Both the position numbers and the translations under genes were made by a program. Of a DNA stretch of 7,071 nucleotides, positions 5,212-7,071 are shown piece after piece; positions within the stretch are counted from its first letter, which is position 1, and each line of letters opens with the position of its first letter. The notes beneath the pieces were generated by a model. The model did not search any database. It was not told the DNA's origin and saw nothing but the letters and a program-made list of their open reading frames with translations. This stretch comes from an uncultured Clostridium sp. Lineage in GTDB: Bacteria; Bacillota; Clostridia; TANB77; CAG-508. The stretch lies in assembly GCA_947643945.1 (NCBI GenBank), contig CANRXN010000052.1, forward strand, positions 1-7,071, given 5' to 3'.

Positions 5212-6147
5212 TTACATACCTAATAATTTAAGTTCTATATTTTCCATCTTGTATTTCCCATCCACCAATTTAAACTCAACTAAAGTATCTTCTAGTGTGT
5301 CTTTATTTTGTCTTAAATCAGTTGTAAAATACAATTTAATTTGTGGAATTTCCACTTGGTTGGTAATAATCTCTTTAAACGTTTCTGCCATGTGTTTTTC
5401 GTCCTCGCAAACTAAAATCAATTGTGGCATACCACTAAATCCAGAATCACCTGGAATAAAATTCTCATAAAATTCCTTGTACATTCTCAATTTGTCTACT
5501 GCTTTTTTTTGCCAATCGTCTTCTCTTCTAATTACTTCAAAAACAAATTGAATGGATTTACTATTTTTGGTTAGTTTAACACTTCCACCTGTTGCTTTAA
5601 ATACTTTTCCTGCAATTTTTGCAGTAATTGCTGGTTTTACTACATAACTATCAAAAGCCTTTACCTTTCTTAAATAAGCAATTAAAGTTTGGTTTCCTGC
5701 TAATCTTTTCTTTATCATAGGAACTGGTTTCGTATTGTCGGATGGTTGCCATTTGCAATCAATCTCTTTTGAATTTAGGAGATATTTTCCCATTTTTTCC
5801 AAACAATAAATTCTATAAATTCCTTTTCCCTCATCAGAGGTAAAATAATATCTTGTTAGGATTTTTGATTTTACTAATTGGTCTAATTTGTTATTTAGTT
5901 TATCTTGTGATTTTGGGTCAATTCCTTTAATTTCTAGCATTTGATATAGTTGTCTTGAAGTAATAAATTCAAATTCATTTACTAAGTCTAATATGGCAAA
6001 ATGAATTTCATTAATATGTCCTATATCGATTTTATGTACAATTTGATTCATAGACACATAACCGTCTTTTCCATCAAATGTTTTAATTTCACCCTCTCTA
6101 ATTGCAAATGGTGATACTTGTGCTTTAATTTGGTTATCTTCAACCAT
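5212..6147 (-). CDS. winged-helix domain protein with a possible nuclease-like C-terminal domain
   Basis: I do not recognise a named family. In the 311-residue protein, residues about 46-125 look like a winged helix: HFAILDLVNEFEFITSRQLYQML, a second helix LNNKLDQLVKSKILTRYYF, then a wing GIYRIYCLEKMGKYLL. This arrangement resembles the N-terminal part of replication-relaxation-type proteins. The C-terminal part (about 165-280) alternates strands and helices, with FVFEVIRR (201-208), a lysine-rich helix ending in KLRMYKEFYENF and the strand PQLILVCEDE. That outline is compatible with a PD-(D/E)XK-like fold (Glu204), but the full catalytic set is not clear. AAGGAGG lies 8 bases before ATG 6147. 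The S1-repeat gene lies 58 bases upstream on the same strand, so co-transcription is likely. A mobile-element or plasmid origin is possible but unproven. It has no in-frame CGG. Confidence 0.7.
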   Translation of the reverse strand: MVEDNQIKAQVSPFAIREGEIKTFDGKDGYVSMNQIVHKIDIGHINEIHFAILDLVNEFEFITSRQLYQMLEIKGIDPKSQDKLNNKLDQLVKSKILTRYYFTSDEGKGIYRIYCLEKMGKYLLNSKEIDCKWQPSDNTKPVPMIKKRLAGNQTLIAYLRKVKAFDSYVVKPAITAKIAGKVFKATGGSVKLTKNSKSIQFVFEVIRREDDWQKKAVDKLRMYKEFYENFIPGDSGFSGMPQLILVCEDEKHMAETFKEIITNQVEIPQIKLYFTTDLRQNKDTLEDTLVEFKLVDGKYKMENIELKLLGM

Positions 6148-6205
6148 TTTAATTCCCTCCTTCGCTATTACTTAAATTAACTGTAACAGCTCTTTCTAAT
6201 CTACT

Positions 6206-7010
6206 TTAAACAATTAATAATTTAACCTTTTTTCTTTGGTTGTCAATCTTCTTAATATACACATCAACCTCTTGTCCATATTGAAGACCTTCTTCATATT
6301 CTGCCATTCCTACTAAATTTGGCCTTAATTCAATAAAAATGCCATTTTTGTTTTTTTCCGTTTCTCGAACAATTCCTTTTGTTTTCATTCCTGGTGTAAA
6401 CATGCTAGCATTTTCCTCCCAAGAGCCTAAGGTTTCTTTATGAGATAAAATGACTTTTCCTGTCTTCCTATCTATAGATTTTATCACAACTTCGACTTTT
6501 TGTCCAATACTCAATCTTTCATAAGGTGACTTAATCCTTGCAATTGACAAATCCTCTATATGAGCTAACCCTACTACTCCTCCTGCAATCTCAATAAAAG
6601 CTCCATAAGATTTTATATTTTTTACAATTCCGTGTTACTCGGTTTCCTTCTTCTAAGTCATTTTTTATCCACTCTAAAGCTTCTTCTTGAACCTCTTTTC
6701 TAGATACAATTACTTGATTTTCGTCATTTGCCTCTTTTATTTTAAATTGGACAAACTTATGTACTTTTCCGGTACATAGGTTAGTTTTTGGCAATCCATT
6801 TTCTTCTATATTGATTGCTTCAACTTCTTTCCTTGGCATAATTCCAGTCAATCCATTTTCAAATTGAATATGTAAATTATAATTTTCGTCACATTCTTGT
6901 ACTAGTCCTTGTAATACTTGATTTTGTTCCATATAAGATGTGACATTTTCTTGGTTTAATGTGGTTATTTCATTATTCCAACCTTCTGGTTTGTATTTTA
7001 ATGTGTTCAT
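6206..7010 (-). CDS. S1-repeat RNA-binding protein, read through one +1 frameshift
   Basis: The coding sequence is 7010-6633 followed by 6631-6206, skipping the single C at 6632. It gives a continuous 267-residue protein with three S1 (OB-fold) repeats. The first (about 30-105) is degenerate. The second (about 122-191) is a textbook repeat with GIVKNIKSYGAFIEI and GGVVGLAHIEDLS. The third spans about 206-267. The architecture resembles the short ribosomal-S1-like proteins of Firmicutes, which bind single-stranded RNA. Without the shift the product stops at 139 aa in the middle of repeat 2, and the remaining 141 codons lack any good start or ribosome binding site. AGGTG 8 bases before ATG 7010 supports the start. 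The gene precedes the winged-helix gene by 58 bases. The shift point is again an in-frame CGG whose skipped C exposes a conserved glycine codon. Confidence 0.9.
6629..6635 (-). other. +1 recoding site 4, in the S1-repeat gene (ACA CGG A)
   Basis: The incoming minus-strand frame reads CGA GTA ACA CGG and would continue as RNCKKYKILWSFY to a stop. Skipping C6632 gives ACA then GGA ATT GTA AAA, restoring VTGIVKNIKSYGAF, the first strands of an S1 domain. It has the same trigger codon, direction and outcome (Gly) as the three sites in pflA, in an unrelated gene on the other strand. Confidence 0.9.
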
Positions 7011-7055
7011 TTGTTTTCACCTTTTCTTTAGTCTTTATTATCTTTATTATTAGTT

Positions 7056-7061
7056 ATTATA
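7056..7061 (-). promoter_or_regulatory. candidate -10 box for the S1/winged-helix unit
   Basis: A minus-strand TATAAT lies about 46 bases upstream of the S1-gene ATG, in very AT-rich sequence. The matching -35 would fall beyond the end of the window, so this is only a suggestion. Confidence 0.35.
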
Positions 7062-7071
7062 TAAATATTTT

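Noticed and set aside
5249..5470. 73-codon plus-strand ORF inside the winged-helix gene
   Set aside because: It is a shadow of the minus-strand gene, without a ribosome binding site or similarity to known proteins.
6206..6550. A separate S1-domain gene starting at TTG 6550
   Set aside because: The same frame is open and homologous for 27 codons upstream to the CGG, completing the S1 repeat. The TTG has no suitable ribosome binding site.

Overview
The window is AT-rich with strong AGGAGG-type ribosome binding sites, compact sigma-A-like promoters and U-tailed hairpin terminators. This points to a low-GC Firmicute (Clostridia or a related fermentative gut lineage). The pyruvate formate-lyase system fits an anaerobe. 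Species cannot be named from the sequence alone.

Layout. Positions 1-310 are non-coding, with a pyrimidine-rich tract and a perfect inverted repeat ahead of a small XRE-type regulator (323-658, +), which ends in a terminator. Next comes pflB (845-3082, +), a complete pyruvate formate-lyase with its own promoter. It is followed by pflA (3169-3900, +), the radical-SAM activase that installs the PflB glycyl radical. A terminator overlaps the pflA stop. Everything from 3943 onward is on the minus strand. There are two tandem paralogous genes of an unrecognised CxxC family (155 and 149 aa), each with its own promoter and a conserved hairpin at the transcript start. Then comes a probable two-gene unit: an S1-repeat RNA-binding protein (6206-7010) followed by a 311-aa winged-helix protein (5212-6147).

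Central observation. pflA is readable only if the frame moves +1 three times. The S1 gene is readable only if it moves +1 once. All four shifts fall exactly at an in-frame CGG codon. In each case skipping the C leaves GGN, and the resulting glycine is the family-conserved residue (DGP-G-IRF, PN-G-GVT, DTS-G-M, VT-G-IVK). After correction pflA is 242 aa and the S1 protein 267 aa, both complete and with no other lesion. In-frame CGG does not occur in pflB, the XRE gene or the winged-helix gene, although NNC|GGN across codon boundaries is common there and causes no shift. The simplest reading is that CGG in this organism is not an ordinary arginine codon. Instead it triggers +1 frameshifting, or CGGN is read as a four-base glycine codon. 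Accumulated sequencing error or pseudogenisation explains the pattern poorly. The two CxxC paralogs are the only exceptions: each has one in-frame CGG near its start that must be read as a triplet, and a +1 shift there would run into a UAG within a few codons.
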